NCBI GenBank assembly: GCA_029962745.1
Contig: CM057167.1
Location: 15,889,785 to 15,953,784 of the forward strand
DNA length: 64,000 bases
Direction: 5' to 3'
Origin: Echinometra lucunter
Taxonomy: Eukaryota > Echinodermata > Echinoidea > Camarodonta > Echinometridae
Under the pieces are notes generated by a model, which was given only the letters and a program-made list of their open reading frames with translations, did no database searches and was not told where the DNA came from. Position 1 is the stretch's first letter. Each line of letters opens with the position of its first letter. The position numbers were made by a program, and so were the translations under genes. Below are positions 1 to 13,407 of the stretch, one piece after another.

Positions 1-158
1 GTTGCAATCAATTGCAAATAATTGCTAATTTTGAAACAACCATTCTGATTGGCTCAGGGTCTGCCCTTTTAAGAAGACATGCATGCAAGAATGATTTTGA
101 TTGGCCAGTGACAATCAGTTGCAACTTGCAATCGATTGCAACTTTCTTGCAACACCCC
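1..158. mobile_element. Foldback MITE of the GTTKCA-ended family, cut by the window edge
   Basis: The right end (TTGCAATCGATTGCAACTTT, then TTGCAACACCCC) is an inverted match to the left end (GTTGCAATCAATTGCAAA). The interior has two ATTGG boxes (CTGATTGGCTCAG and TTTGATTGGCCAG). The GGGGTGTTGCA-type terminus and the internal box match the family seen at 10063, 24456, 38871, 47289, 52204 and 52644. The left terminus lies outside the window. Confidence 0.5.
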
Positions 159-337
159 ATAAGACTTGAATCAAGGAAAACTCCAAAATTCAATTAAATT
201 TCTTAATCTATCAAATAGATAAAGATAATAGAATCTTATTGACTAATTTCTTACTCTAATTTTGGAGCCGTCCCTAATTACAACCGACTTAGATTAATTC
301 CTTATTTAAGAAATTTACAATGTTCATTTCTTACCTT
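159..337. other. AT-rich spacer
   Basis: No gene, RNA or repeat boundary is visible in this short AT-rich stretch. Confidence 0.5.
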
Positions 338-597
338 TGTCTATCTGTCTTGCTGTCTCTCTGTCTCTCTCTCCCTCTCTCTTCTTCTCTTCATCTTTCT
401 ACCTCTTTTTATCCCTCCCTCTCCCTTCTCTTCTCCTTCTTTCTTTCCCTATCTCTCACACACTCTCCTTCTCTCTCTCTCTCTCCCTCTCTCTTCTTCT
501 CTTCGTCTTTCTTTCTACCTTTTTCTCCTTCCCTCTCCCTTCTCTTCTCCTTCTTTCTTTCCCTATCTCTCACACACTCTCCTTCTCTCTCTCTCTT

Positions 598-628
<31 letters not shown>

Positions 629-648
629 TTCTCTCTCTCACTAACTCC
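338..648 (+). repeat. 310-bp polypyrimidine tract with an internal duplication
   Basis: The plus strand is almost pure C/T. It contains two copies, about 115 bp apart, of one compound block running from CTCTCCCTCTCTCTTCTTCT to CTATCTCTCACACACTCTCC, then a (CT)n run. Open frames across it encode only Ser/Leu/Phe low complexity and are not genes. Such homopurine-homopyrimidine tracts can form triplex (H-)DNA. Confidence 0.85.
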
Positions 649-3140
649 CTCTTTTTCCTTCCCACATCTCTTGTGATAAATATGTCAAGACTGTAGTATA
701 TGATAATCAGGGTGAGAGAACTTGTCACGCATCAGTGTCAGCCAGGATCGCATTACAACCTGGTCTCCCCGGTACATAAACGAAGTAACCGTACCCCTCA
801 TGAGACTGCTGCCGATATATCGGTATACATGCACTCAAGCCCCCGCCACACCTAAAACGCAGACATCGGACTAGAGATGGACCGAACAAAATAATAATAC
901 ATAGCCCTGAGTGATAAGAAGAATCGGAAATTTTGGAATCGATGTGGAGTCCGTTGGGCAGTGTGACTGAGAATACCGCTCATTTTACACGGGCTCATTC
1001 ATTATTGTGCAACTGTCTTTCCTCGTGATTGTGTATGTTACACCACGTTCCCACTTTGGAACAGAACGAACGACTGATGGAATCTATTTTTGTTTGTGAG
1101 AGAAGCAAATACGAAAACGAAGTGCAATGCGACCGAGCTTTCGTGAAAGAGAGTAACTCAAGTGCGGTGCGATTTCATGCAAGCGAAAACAACGGATTTA
1201 TTGGGAATGAGGTTCCTCCATGCAATATTTGCTCAGCTGTATATATTTCTATTTTAATACGGTCCATCACTCAATCATGAAATGGAGAACATAAATACCG
1301 AAGCACTGGCGATGGAGTATCATCTTGTATGCAGAAATGTATCACAAATACAGCACAACCATGATTCTCCCGTTATCTTAGGAAGATGTTGACCTACAGA
1401 TACATTTTGCAAATTCATGAGGTTTATCATATCATGATTTCTGAGCTCTAAAGAAAAGATGCTTCGATCACCATTGACCCTATATATAGAGTCCATGTTT
1501 GACATAATCGACGCTTATCTAAACAGAGGAGACTTGGAGAACAGCGGCGCCTGTTCGTTCATCAGTGGCGTAACTTCATCGCGATAAAAAACAAAAACAA
1601 AAACAATGTGATTATCGCGATTTTTAGAAACCAATGTGACTGTGCGACATTATTTTTTCTTGATTAGGATGTCCTATAATTTCCAGAATAACTTCAACTG
1701 GACAAAGTACACACTACCTTTAAAATCAATGGTCAGTGTTGGTCACATCTTAATGGTGTGCCAGTGTTTTTCCGTCCAACCATCTACACCAGATGTTGAA
1801 CTATCGGGACGATAATATCTTCCAGCTACATGCTATTTATGTACTGTCTAGAAAATTTTGACTGGCCAAAAATTCAATGGTCTACGAACCCTTTATAAGT
1901 GGTCACATCTTAATGGCATTCATCGTCCAGCTATCTAGCCCAGATGTCGAACTATCGAGAACGGAAGCCTCTCTCATTAAGACCTCAAATTGGATCGACA
2001 GAGAGAATGTGAATAGTTTCTCCTCCGCTGGTCACTCGGAGAAGCATTAGACACGACCAGTGTATGCACTTTTTTCAAGATGAGGCGGCCATAATAATAA
2101 TGTCGCGAAAGGTCACCCGGCTATCCTTCATAAACAGTTGTGTACATTACCGAGCTGTGAAGCTAGACTTGAATGTTAAAATACTTGCGCTGGGTAGACG
2201 ATTCTACAATATTGCTCCGACAGAAATAATGACATATTTCCTAAACTATTTTTTTTTCCTTCATCTATTTCAAACTTTTACTATTATACGTAACCCTAAA
2301 ATAATCCTAAATCTATATTCTTAAAGCCGAAGTGCACCCATATTTCTAACCCCATAGCTTTCAAGCAATAGATGGTGGAGCATTTTCGATGAAGGAAATT
2401 TCGGAACACAATCATGAAATGAATGTGACGACTTTCTTGAAGAATTATTCACTGACACGACTATCCTATCTTTCATAAACAGTCGTGCATGAACATGATT
2501 GTTTTTTAAAGTATTGAGTTGGACTAGAGGCCAAGCAATGAATTTCAAATTTCAAAATTAGCGTGATGAACAATAATTATTGCTTCGGGTTGGTACATAA
2601 AATTTGGTAAATCTACAACATGTACATTATATCGATGTCACCATGCATTGTTCTGTTGTCGTTGCTTGTTTGTTTGGAGGGGATGTTTTCGTTTTATTGT
2701 TGTTTGCTATACATTTTGTATTTTCCAGCTTTTCTGTGTAATATTACCCAAGATATTTAACTTGAAAAAAAGAAACACCTTTTCTGTATTTCCCGGTCCT
2801 TATATAACGAATTCGATTACGAGTGATGAAGTCTATAACACTACTTTGACATGTTTCATAATCAAATAACTAGCAATCAAACATTCTTCTCGCATTAAGC
2901 AAAGAGACCGGTCATTCCGTCAATTACTTTTAATCTAGAAATGAGACGATTCAACAATTATACACAAGAAATATAATAAGCTTAGGTCGTTGATGGCTTC
3001 ACAATATCTTTTCTTATTACGCTCCACTTGCGTTTACTTAATGACCCGATTAATTGCCGAGATTTCCTTTCTACATTCAACATACTTTTCAAGATGATTT
3101 CTGTACTTTTCAGACTAGAAACAGCTTAATTATAGACTAG
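649..3140. other. Non-coding stretch with two diverged duplications
   Basis: No reading frame here shows a recognisable domain or a splice-site-bounded exon. Two diverged duplications are visible. One is at 1739-1830 and 1893-1965 (GGTCACATCTTAATGG ... CCAGATGTYGAACTATCG). The other is a 20-25 bp match at about 2120 and 2460 (CTATCC...TTCATAAACAG). This may be part of the long integrin first intron. Confidence 0.4.
1739..1965 (+). repeat. Imperfect direct duplication (two copies)
   Basis: GGTCACATCTTAATGG, CGTCCA, CATCTA/TATCTA, CCAGATGTTGAACTATCG and GGGACG/GAGAACG recur in the same order at 1739-1830 and 1893-1965. The copies are too diverged for a recent duplication. Confidence 0.6.
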
Positions 3141-3201
3141 TATAATAATAATAATAATAATGATGATGATGATGATGATAATAATAATAATATAAATATA
3201 A

Positions 3202-3256
<55 letters not shown>

Positions 3257-3545
3257 TAATAAAAAACGATTGATTAGAGCAATAATGATAATACTACTAA
3301 AAACCCTACTATTTAACCCAAGGAAGTTACCTCATCAACTTCAGTGCTGTTCTCCCTATAAGGGCCCTGATTATCATCACTAAAACCCACCTATGACCTC
3401 AGGTTCCCAATCACATCCGGGTGACGGGTCGAGAGGGCAAAGGTGATGGGTAAAACAGGATGCCAAGCGAGGATCGAACCCACGACCTCTCGTATATCAA
3501 GAGCATTCACCAATTTATCAATGTTTCTACAGCTTAGAATAGGAA
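3141..3545 (-). mobile_element. tRNA-derived SINE with (ATT)n tail
   Basis: Read on the minus strand, the element begins with a tRNA-like head. A perfect Pol III B box GGTTCGATCC lies at 3480-3471, and a degenerate A-box-like stretch (TGATAAATTGGTGAATGC) at 3520-3503. A non-tRNA body follows, containing TGTTCTCCCTATAAGGGCCC at about 3360-3341, and the element ends in a long (ATT)n run that reads (TAA)n on the plus strand at about 3143-3255. The head, body and simple tail fit a SINE. A second body fragment of the same family is at 32630-32745. The 5' boundary is approximate. Confidence 0.7.
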
Positions 3546-3779
3546 CAGGTTGATTCACCGACTTTGTTGCATCAATTTTGCGCATGCAGAGGTATTCAAA
3601 ATTAATTTTCTGTTTTTGGAGTATGGAGGTTATCCTGTCTCATTTTCTTTTTTTTTTTAAATTCCGGATTTATATTTAGCGAAATGTTAATGTACTTATT
3701 ATAGTCAGTGATCAATAACGAGGCTCGAGATGAACAAAATTCTTCACAACTTTGCATCGTTTATCGTGTTTTATTATGT

Positions 3780-4042
3780 TGTTGTTGTTTTGTTTCGTTT
3801 TTGTTTTGTTTCTAGTTGCAAACAAATAAGAAGGTGAAACGAAAAACAAAGTTAAATCATGTTTCTACCTTGTTTTTGCTTATAAAAAAATAATTTTAAA
3901 GTCTAGTTCTTGGAAGATGTCGTTGTTTTGTTTCGGTTTTTTTTAATGGTTTCTGGTTGCAAAGAAACAGGAAGGTGACATGGAAAATGAAGTTATATTT
4001 CTACCTTGTTTTTGTTTATAAAAAGTCTAGTTCTTGGAAGAT
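3780..4042 (+). repeat. About 130-bp tandem duplication
   Basis: Two adjacent copies share TTGTTTTGTTTCG, TTTCTRGTTGCAAA, a GAAGGTGA block, TTTCTACCTTGTTTTTG and AAAGTCTAGTTCTTGGAAGAT. The copies span about 3780-3919 and 3920-4042 and differ by small indels. Confidence 0.75.
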
Positions 4043-4283
4043 TTCTGCTTGTAAAATATTGGATAGATCTATCGTTTGCGTCACTGAGTCTAAAAGGAAG
4101 TCGGGTACATGGAGTTCAAGAAGAAGACATTGATTTTGTTCTCTTAAAGTAATGCTAATGATCATGGAAGCATGAGTTGTTGATCGCCTAAAAAGTCAAG
4201 AAGGATCTTCAGCTAGCTGCACCTGTCTCACCGCCTTGCTATACTCACCATGTTCACACTGCCAAGATCACGATTATTTTCAA

Positions 4284-4528
4284 CAGGGGAGGCGCCAGGG
4301 TATTTTGACAGGGGGCAAGATGATCCATAGGTGAGTTTATTCAAGTTCTAAATGAAAAAATAGGGGTATTATATAGTTACATGACCCAAACATCTCTTTT
4401 CCCATACTGTTCTTTCTTCTTTCTCTTTTTCCTTCTTTTTCTCCTCCTTTTTCCCCCCTTCTTTTTCGGTCACTTGAAAAATCATGGGGTCGGTCAACCC
4501 CCCCCCCCCCCTTGTAGCGCCGCCCCTG
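4284..4528 (+). mobile_element. hAT-like MITE, family 1, copy 1
   Basis: The element begins CAGGGGAGGCGCC and ends GTAGCGCCGCCCCTG, giving an imperfect inverted terminal repeat CAGGGGMGGCGC. It is flanked by near-identical 8-bp direct repeats, ATTTTCAA (4276-4283) and ATATTCAA (4529-4536), as expected of hAT transposition. The interior ends in a C homopolymer after CACTTGAAAAATCATGGGG. Two further copies are at 46423-46689 and 49461-49709. No transposase is encoded. Confidence 0.8.
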
Positions 4529-7500
4529 ATATTCAATAAGAAGGGTCAGAAACAAATCTGAAATACGGGTAGCATCATAAGGTTAAAACAATTCATTTAA
4601 AAAAATCCACCATCTCCTGTACGATAACTTTATACTATTTCCAAGATTTCGGGCAATATTTTCCACACATCCAGGACGTCGAGGTAGAGATATTCTTTCG
4701 TCCAGCAGGGCTCTCCTTTGACAGGGGGGGGGGGGGGCGTCTTTTTAGCTGCTTAAATAAGGTTAAATTTGAATACAGATTTAAAGTATTTCTCATTCCA
4801 ATGCAAAAGTTTAGTTATAATATAAACAAATAACAATGGCTTATAAGCCAGTTCGCAAGAGATGACATTTATCTGCTCATGCGCAAACTGTAATATTACG
4901 AACCGTGTCTTATGGGTCGAACAATATGGAAATCAATTGGTCCACAAACTAAGAATTGAAAATATATCAATAAAACACTTTTCTATGGTAATGTCTATCA
5001 TAATTAAATCCATCTAATTTTAAATATTTTTATCCACTATTTAAAAACAATGTGAGAAGGTAACTGGTGGCAGTGGTACCGCTCCTTCTCTAGACGGAAG
5101 TCTCGTCGAATTCTAGTTTAATCTTACCACAGTCAGTACGCTGATAATGAGGAGCGTGTGGTAAGCTATGAGTGGGGTGAAAGATTTGAGAGAGTATCAA
5201 GTAACTTATACCACGGGGTGTCAAAGGATGTACTTGAAGCTTTGTGGAATCTCTAGAGGAAAAGGCAAAGTTTGTTTGGTGATAATGAGTGTTCTTGGAA
5301 AATTATAAGCGTCAAAGGGCAGTCGTGTTTACACATGGTTTGTGGCATGTTTGTGAATGAAGTCTTAAAAATGTGGTGCTCATTGTTTAGGCTTTCAGCA
5401 ATTCATTGTGATATCCCACCGGCAAGATGATGAAACGTTTTCTGTTTAATGAAAAGCATTCATGTTGTAATTCTGCCACTGCTGACTTGATGATTTGCTG
5501 TTTAAGTCCATGGGCAAATTCGTGTTAAAGCCGTTGCCCTGCTACCTAGGCTTCCAAACAAAACTGTAAAGATTTCATATCTAACGCACAAGAAGCTATT
5601 CCTTCTTCAAAAAGAGTATACATTTTTTTCTTTGCTCCGGGAAAATAATGATTTTTTTTTTTTTTAACGGATTTTGCAATTCAATAGCCCCAGCGAAGAT
5701 TTACTGTAGAAGAGAGAAGAATGCTATATCTTCTGTTCGTTTTCCGAAAACTCTGCACTGTATACTATTACAAAATCATTTATGACAGTGTGCTTCTTCC
5801 CATTGGGAACCTCGAAGCTCTGCATAATAATCGCCACCCCTCTATATACGTATCCAACCCCCCCCCCCCCGCGCCACTCCCTTTCACGGTGCCCCTTTTG
5901 AAAAGACCAGATCTCAAACCTTCGCTGATTTTTCTTTGACGACAGAAGCGACCCAAGTCGATCTTTCTGTTGCCGTCATTAGAGGTTCAATCACGGTAAT
6001 TCTCCTCGTGCTTCCATTCCAATCACACTTCCATAAATGGCTTTTCCAGAGACCGCTGCCCTGTCGAAGCTGCTGTTCCTCTCTCCAAACGCGGGGCGAC
6101 CGTGTCTACCCCATTAGAGCTAATTTTAGAGAATTACCCGCTACTTTTCTTCCGAGTCTGGATTTTGACTTGATCGCCAAACCATGCCTGTGGAAGAACA
6201 TGGGTTTGGTGGTATACGCACATAGCATTGTAGCATGATACTTGCTGGAGCTATACACGATTCTCCACCAAACTGAATTCAGAGAATTTAAAATAGACAC
6301 ATGTTTACTTACCAATTAAGTATGATGGGGGACCCTAGTTCGCACACATTTTAATTTTCTAAAGAACACTATTTTCAATCCATTATTTCTCAAATTTTAC
6401 TAAAAAATTATTCTGATTTAATTGACACCAAAGACAAAGCAAAGTTTTAGACTACAAATGGGCGTAAGAAGAAGATTAATTTACAAAGAATTCTCGAGAT
6501 ATATCGCGATCGCCAAATTTGATGTCGTATCGCAACGCACTGGAACTGGAAAAGTTGTACAAAAATAACGAGTCCTAACTTCGCGCACGCCAGTTTACAA
6601 TGATGAATAGAGATCCATATAAAAGGTAAGATAATTGCATCATTATCAAGGCAAAATTGCATAGAATGATTTGATATACAATTTTGATGACATCCTCTCT
6701 CGAAATGAGGAATTCTAGACCCTTGTCGGCAGGTTCAATCTTTTTTTTTTTTTTTTTCGGAACGGAAGCAAAGCGCTACAAAATTTGCCGATTTTTCATT
6801 AATAAAATAATTCACCTTTCCTTCCCTAATTTCAAAGAAAAGTAAGTCATACTCATAGGGTAATTTTTGGTTCCTCTTTCCGTTGATGCTATCATATTTT
6901 CACAATCTTTTCTAGTTTCTGAGATATGACCCTGCGCGCGAACTTTGGACATGCGCGAAGTTAGGTAACACTACCAAACTTATATAGCTGACTGTCATCT
7001 TTTACGAAAAATAAAAGGAAAACGCCATTCAAGAGCAGCCAGTTACAGCAGTCAAGCTTACCGCTGATATTTGCATACAAAAATTTGTTCTAAAAACACG
7101 CAATATTCTACTGAAACTGCGTAACATTATAGTTTATCGTGTGATGCAGGAAATAAAAACGTAAAGGGGTAGCTTTATATTTTCATATATATATACATAT
7201 TTTATTCCATTTCAACATCCACATAAGACTGTAAAATTTGTCCTAGTACAGTGTGTAACATAGGGTGTATCTTCCATTTCTTTGCTTTTCAAATAAAAAA
7301 AGAATCTCTGAATTCGTTCTAAGCGAGGATGGTATTACGAATGATATATTACAGTGCTTTTGAGCAATAAACTAAATGGTCCATGACGCAACCGGAGATT
7401 TGGACACTGAATTTATGAGAGCACTATATTTAAAATTCCGTGTGTGTTGTTTGTCTGCTCCCCTTTCTATAGAATCCATCTAATCAAAACGGATAAATAT

Positions 7501-7744
7501 GGAACCATTAAAAAGCGAAATGCAATACCGCAATACAGGTTTAGCACCAATATACATATGCATTCAAAGCTGATTGAGAGCGTTTACAGTAATACACACA
7601 CGGTACAATCGTGCGGTGTTCTTCGATACACACTCGTGGCGCCTGCGAGAAGCTGCAGTAGATAGCAAAAAAGCACTCATGACGTCACATTGAGTGCAAT
7701 GGGCGTTAATATGCATCGAAAAGCGTGAGTCATCACGAATGAGT

Positions 7745-7769
7745 TACTCTCTCTCTCTCTCTCTCTCTC
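7745..7769 (+). repeat. (TC)n microsatellite
   Basis: Uninterrupted TC dinucleotides. Confidence 0.9.
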
Positions 7770-7920
7770 GTATAGGCGGTCGAGTGGAAGATAGTCACCA
7801 AGTGGTGAGTGTGACTGTTGACATGTACAATGTACTATCTTTGTTCGATGACCACTACTTGAAAGGTCTCAAGCGGTGACGAACAATGATTCATTATTCT
7901 CGCCATGAACACACAAGAGA

Positions 7921-7940
7921 CACACACACACACACACACA
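7921..7940 (+). repeat. (CA)n microsatellite
   Basis: Uninterrupted CA dinucleotides followed by CGCAC. Confidence 0.9.
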
Positions 7941-10062
7941 CGCACATTACATTGTGGACAAAACTAGGCTTTGAATTGTACCAAGGAGTATATAGGAACT
8001 CCTTGATCATTGTGCAGTTTCGAAAACAGCATTGACATCGAGTGGGTAATTCATTTTACTATAAATGTACATGTAAACACTTGTCATCTGTATCGTGGCA
8101 TTTCTCGACGATTCCCAACCTACAATGTGAATGGATTCACATTCTACATGTATAATTTCTCCAATGATTTTGAATTTTTATTAAAATGTAAAACGTCGCT
8201 GTATGTTTAGCACACATATTTTTCAAATGTATCATTATTATCTTCGGGGGGGGGGGGGGGCTTTCGGATCCTTGTAAATTTACTTGAAACAGAAGTATAT
8301 GATTTGGTTCCTAACAAAGGCCTATAGCAACTAATGATACAAGGGGGAAGAAGATAGTGATGAAAACGCATGAAATAAGGAAAGAGATTCATATCTCGTG
8401 ATATAAAATTTTCATGTGCCTTAATGAGGCAGTTACTGTGGCAATTAACTGTGGCCATGCAATTAAATTCGGATTAACAATCTAATTGAAACTGCATACA
8501 CTATGTTTCCACTGTTATCGATAATTAATTCTGAATTAATTTTCTTGCTGCCGGCAAAATTTGATTAATTTCATATTTTGCTAGTGCACAGTTCGCTCCG
8601 GTAGCAATTCCTTCTCTACAAAATATTTGTAGAGGGCATGCGGGCCATGCGACATGTGTTGGAAATCAAAGTGATTACTCTGAGAATTTTTTTATGGATT
8701 TATGAAACATGGGGCAACTATTAACCCCTAATCCAAAGTATGCAGGTCTGAGTTACATGACACGGGTATAATGGGGGAAGTTATTTGAGCCTTATCATTA
8801 TCCAGCTTTGTGGTCTTAATCGCAGGATCATAACCAGGCAATTATGACTGACGTGCATCCAAAACATGTACAAAATATAGCCTAAGCTTCAGAGCTAACT
8901 GTTTTTCTATTTCCAGAATACGAAATCGAGATTGAGAGAATACAGGGTATTACGATATTCAGCCTGGTATCCAAGTCACATTTGTCGATACAAGAATTAA
9001 TAAACAAATGGGGCCTGCCTAAGACAAGATGAGAGAGTGGTATTATTTCAAATGATGAAAAATACGGACAATTTAGTCCCTATTATATCTTTTTTTTTCC
9101 AATTGTAATCGTTTATTCATTCTTCTTTTTATTTTGAGGGGGTGCTTTTTCGTCATAACCAACCAGACAACTGACCTCATGAAATAAAAGAATAGTCAAC
9201 TCAACAAAATCTATAGCAATTTTTTTTCTTTTTTTTTTCTTATAAGAACAAGGCTTCTGAGACATAGCTTTAACAACTTAAAATACCATTAGGAAGTCTA
9301 CCTGTACCGGTGTTCTCTTTAAAAGTAATTATCATGGTTCGTGGTATATAGCGGTTTAGGTCTACTATATGTACCAGTTGACAAATCGCACGATGCACTA
9401 AATACTGAAAACATACTAGTACATCGACCTCCATGGAATCAAAGAGTGCAATAATGGATATCAAATAACACAACTGTTTTTATGCCAGCAAAATAATTGC
9501 CAGCGATGCCACTGACAATGACTGACGTCATGTTCATATATCTCCTCCGTCACTGCCGAGAAGCTCTTGCAATTTTGACAAGTTTTATGTTTATATGGTG
9601 ACTGGCAAATTTATTAATGCTAATTCATTTACATGACAATTCCGAGAAGATCACTACACAATAAAAAATAAATTAAGTAGGCCTTCATTCGTATAAATTA
9701 CATGTACATGTACTATTTGTGTATACAACGAAAATTTCTCGAATCAATTGTATATGACCATAAGACTATGAGTCTCTTTTTCCATGCTAGAATTTTTTTG
9801 AATAGTTATATTTAAAAGGGTTGAGAAAGGTTAACCTGTAATCTATCTGATTTTGATAGATAACACATTTTCATCATTTTGTTAAGTGTACAGAGATAGC
9901 AATATCGATGAGCCATATCAATGTCAGAAATTCTAACGTTTTTCTTCGTACATGTAGGTGTCTTTTAGTTTAACTGTTGTTTTATTATGTTTGTCTTTTT
10001 TTTATTCGGGTTTGTTTTTATTTTACTTTGTTTCCACTATATCGGAAATGAATAAAGACCAG

Positions 10063-10383
10063 AGGGTGTTTCATAAAGCTGTTCATAGAGTTACGCATGA
10101 CTTTACGAACGACTTGAATATGAAGTGCCAACTGCAGGGATGCCCAAAGTTTTTCCTGACATTTGACATCATTATTTCCCCCTAATCTCAATTAAATTGT
10201 GGCAAAAATGTACTTCGCAATAAAAATGTTTGTAAACAATAGCAATGTTAATCGACGTCTGCATATTTCACCTTTAGCTGATGCGATTTATAATTACTGA
10301 GAATCCCATTTGGCTTGCCATAATAATTCAAGTCGTTCGTAAAGTCATTCGTAACTTTACGAACAGTTTTATGAAACACCCCT
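10063..10383. mobile_element. Foldback MITE, GTTTCATAAA-ended family
   Basis: The left arm GGGTGTTTCATAAAGCTGTT and the right arm AACAGTTTTATGAAACACCC are inverted copies. The pairing continues for about 55 bp, through a GTTACG..TGACTTTACGAACGACTTGAAT block near both ends. It has no coding capacity. The clean terminal inverted repeats with a unique middle fit a DNA-transposon MITE. No target duplication is obvious. Confidence 0.8.
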
Positions 10384-11332
10384 TGATCCGATGGTGAACC
10401 TCCATCTCTCGATCAATGACTTATATACATGTACGTGATGCACCTTGCATTATCATCAACATTCCTCTACCCTTATCTAAAAGCTCTCAATTGATATCAA
10501 TGGGAGTTATGCCTGACAGAAAATGTCCGGTTTATCCATCAAACTTAATTCACAATATAAAATCTAGAGCCTCTGACATATGGCGCGGTCCGAAGGGACA
10601 AGACTATTTATATAGAAATCATGAGCAGTGCATCTCTATGCGACAGGGTCATAACATAAATAAGAAGCATTTATCATGCCATGAAGATGTTTATTATATT
10701 CTTTCCTCGGTAAACATCGTCAAGGGGGTGTCTCTTAATCGGAAATACGACACAAACATCGTAATAAGACTTTATCTTTTGTCCTATGGAAGGGCAGGGA
10801 GGCAATTATCGTCCTGAAGTGTTGGCTACTTTCTCATACAGGAACCAGTAGGCCCCGAGCACATGCATCGATTTAAACGTATAAAGCCAGCGTATAAATA
10901 GATTATCATCTGAAAAGTATTCGCCCTTGTTTCTCTAATCATTTCCGGTGATGAAATTGCACCCGGGAAGTGCACAAACGAGCTCCGATGTCCTTACAAG
11001 TAAGTTAATGACCTCTATTACGCAATTGATTTTCTACTGAAAAATCTAGACTTTCCAGTCGCTTGATAGATATAGACGGCGCTTGTCAAGTATATGATCA
11101 ATAAACAAAGAAAGAGAATGACCACTTAATGACTTCGTTAAATATTCATAACAAAATTGATATTCGATAAATCACAACGTCTGAGCGATATTTTGAAGGA
11201 AGTCTGTATGTGGAATACGCAATTGTATTCGAAAAGTATAGGCCTATGTAATTTGAAGGCAATCTTTCACGTTAAACCACTAAAAAGTTATTGGAAATCC
11301 ACTCTTTAATTGATTAGTTATATTAGGCAAAG
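10384..11332. other. Non-coding spacer with an unassigned open frame
   Basis: An open frame of 133 codons runs on the plus strand from 10416 to 10817. I recognise no domain, signal peptide or compositional signature, and neighbouring AT-rich DNA often contains such frames, so no gene is called. Confidence 0.4.
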
Positions 11333-11748
11333 TTAAATAGTAAATTATTCAGAATCTAATTTGATCTGCTTTTCTTTTTCAAAATTGGCAACACCAATAT
11401 TTTTCTTTCAGCACTGCTAATCCTTTGCTTACATAATATAGTCGTATGTCTGTAATGAATATAAAATGACGGAAAATTTCATTTTGATGAAAAGTTAAAA
11501 AGTTGCCAATGCGCTTGGCTAAACAGTGATTTTGAATATTCCATCGCATTACCAATTTAAGCATCTTGGTACTTATTTTCCTTTAAATAAATTTCTACAT
11601 CAAACAAAATACTGGCACAACCAAACTGGCCACAGAATGCGCAGAATTTTTAAATCTTTCTGCTCGTCATGGATTTGATATGTTCTTTTTTTTTACGATT
11701 AGGCCATACCACAAAATGTGGACATAACTGTCACGACGAATGGGTTAA
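11333..11748 (+). mobile_element. TTAA-flanked MITE, family 2, diverged copy
   Basis: The body matches the copies at 37903 and 39294: CTAATTTGATCTGCTTTT, AATTGGCAACACCAA, a GTTGCCAAT block, and ACCACAAAATGTGGAC near the right end. The right terminus GACGAATGGGTTAA at 11735-11748 is intact. The left terminus is degenerate, with TTAA at 11333. Confidence 0.65.
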
Positions 11749-13407
11749 TAGTGTATAATATTTAGGGGGTAAAAAAAAATAGGACTTTTCGAGTATTTAA
11801 CTGGAGTTGCTTAAAATAATAGTCATGGCTTTGGTTTCAGTGGCTTTTCGAATAGTCGGCCTCGTTGTCGAGTGGTGTGGTCTTTGGTCCACCTTCATCG
11901 GGTGGATGAAATGGGGTTATGGGATTATGGTCAATGGGTGAAGATTGATTTGTGGTGACCTCTGGATGGACACACTGTAGTAAACATGGGTGACCCTGCA
12001 GCAAGCACAGTATATAGCTAATAGCCGATTACCGAAGCTTATACATGTACATGGAGGCGGAACAGAGGGAACAGAGGCCTGTGTGTTTCATTTGTCATGT
12101 TTGTGCCTCTGCGATGCGGAAAAGTAGCCTGCAAGGTTATATCAACTCCTTGGTTTTAATGTATAAAGTCAAAACACAAAATGTGAGGCTTACATTTTGT
12201 ATTTAGATAAAGGATTTTTTTTTCTTCTAGAAATGAAGTACATTCATCTGCAATAATTCAGAAAATATATATCCAGATTCAACATACCTATTCTTCCACG
12301 AAAATGTCCATATATTACACACTGATTAATACAGCATGGTTTGTTCATTTCTTTGAAACAAAAATATTTGATTCTCAGTAAATAGCATGACCGAAGCACA
12401 AAAAAAGTCTTCATTTTACACTAATTTGCATTCATAATCATCCGCAATAATTCACAAATACCTGCACGCAATATCAAAGCTCCAGTAAACTTGAGTAAAC
12501 AAATGACTGACATCTTTATGGACTACAAGTACATTTCCTGTAGAAAATGATACACCTGGAACGAGGGCATGTCACTCTCGCATACTACTAGGGTTACTTT
12601 ATTGTGACGTCACAGCCCACAATTTACCTTCTCTGCTTACGGTACATGGCTCCACGGAAGTGGTGGTCACGATATCATTTAACATTATTATTATACGAAC
12701 TATACATTGAAGCGCCCCAAGTCATAACGCGCTTCGTCGAATAAGTACACATCAATATTAGCAAAAAAACCATCATAGTGGCAAATTTATGTCATGACTT
12801 TTCTCGAATATTCATACCGCAATTTCAACATTCATTGTTAAGCATGTTTACAAAGTGCATTCTAAATTAATTGATTCACGATTTTGCAATCGGGTATTTG
12901 AACTCTGGCCGGAACACCTTCCTTTATAGTTAGTTCTCCAATTAACGCAAGCCTCCACAAACAAATAGATTGACACTCCGGTGTCAAACTATTTGTTTTT
13001 ACCTACCACGGTATTAAAAAATACGCATTTCAATTATTTTTCGTTAACGCAATATGAATCCGACTTTCTAGAAGGGCAATGCATTTCCTCAATATTTATG
13101 ACAACTTCCGTAGGAAATAACTGACAGCTAGCCAAAAGGGCCCGGTAAACTAGGCGAAGTACATGTAAAGTTGATTTCAAATACTTTCAAATTGAGGAGG
13201 AGGGGGTTCCATGTTTTTTATATTTGATTTTTTTTGTACATGAAATGCTATTCGGAGAATTCCAATACAAATTTCCTCTTTTTGTTTTTCTTTCTCATAT
13301 TTCTTTTCGATATTTCTTTTTGATATTTCATTGATATAAGCACTCAAGAGGCTCAAAACAATGAGAAAATTAATGGTACTAATGATTTTTTTTTTTTGTT
13401 TTTTTTT
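11749..13407. other. Non-coding stretch with one strong hairpin
   Basis: No exon can be supported. A hairpin lies at 12957-12999, and a short fragment near 12680-12740 resembles a retroposon tail in reverse (ATTATTATT next to GAAGCGCC). Confidence 0.4.
12957..12999. repeat. Hairpin-forming inverted repeat
   Basis: AAACAAATAGATTGACAC and GTGTCAAACTATTTGTTT pair around a TCCG loop with one mismatch, giving a stem of about 18 bp. It may be a minimal MITE remnant. Confidence 0.6.

Larger units (their letters stand above)
4537..10062. other. Long non-coding stretch
   Basis: I see no supportable exon. The stretch holds G/C homopolymers (about 4726, 5863, 8246), A/T runs, a (TC)n run at 7745-7769, a (CA)n run at 7921-7940, and an inverted 15-of-16 match of CCTAACTTCGCGCA at about 6572 and 6948. 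Frames at 5721-6238 and 8207-8458 are open but have no recognisable features or convincing splice context. Confidence 0.4.

Noticed and set aside
320..696. Two overlapping open frames of about 119 codons
   Set aside because: They are translations of a polypyrimidine tract (Ser/Leu/Phe only), not a gene.
3471..3545. Functional tRNA gene
   Set aside because: The B box is perfect, but the A box and anticodon loop are degenerate and a SINE body and tail follow.
5721..6315. Open frames on both strands with mixed composition
   Set aside because: No domain, no convincing splice sites, and frames overlap on opposite strands.
10416..10817. 133-codon plus-strand open frame
   Set aside because: No recognisable family or motif; chance frame in non-coding DNA is more likely.
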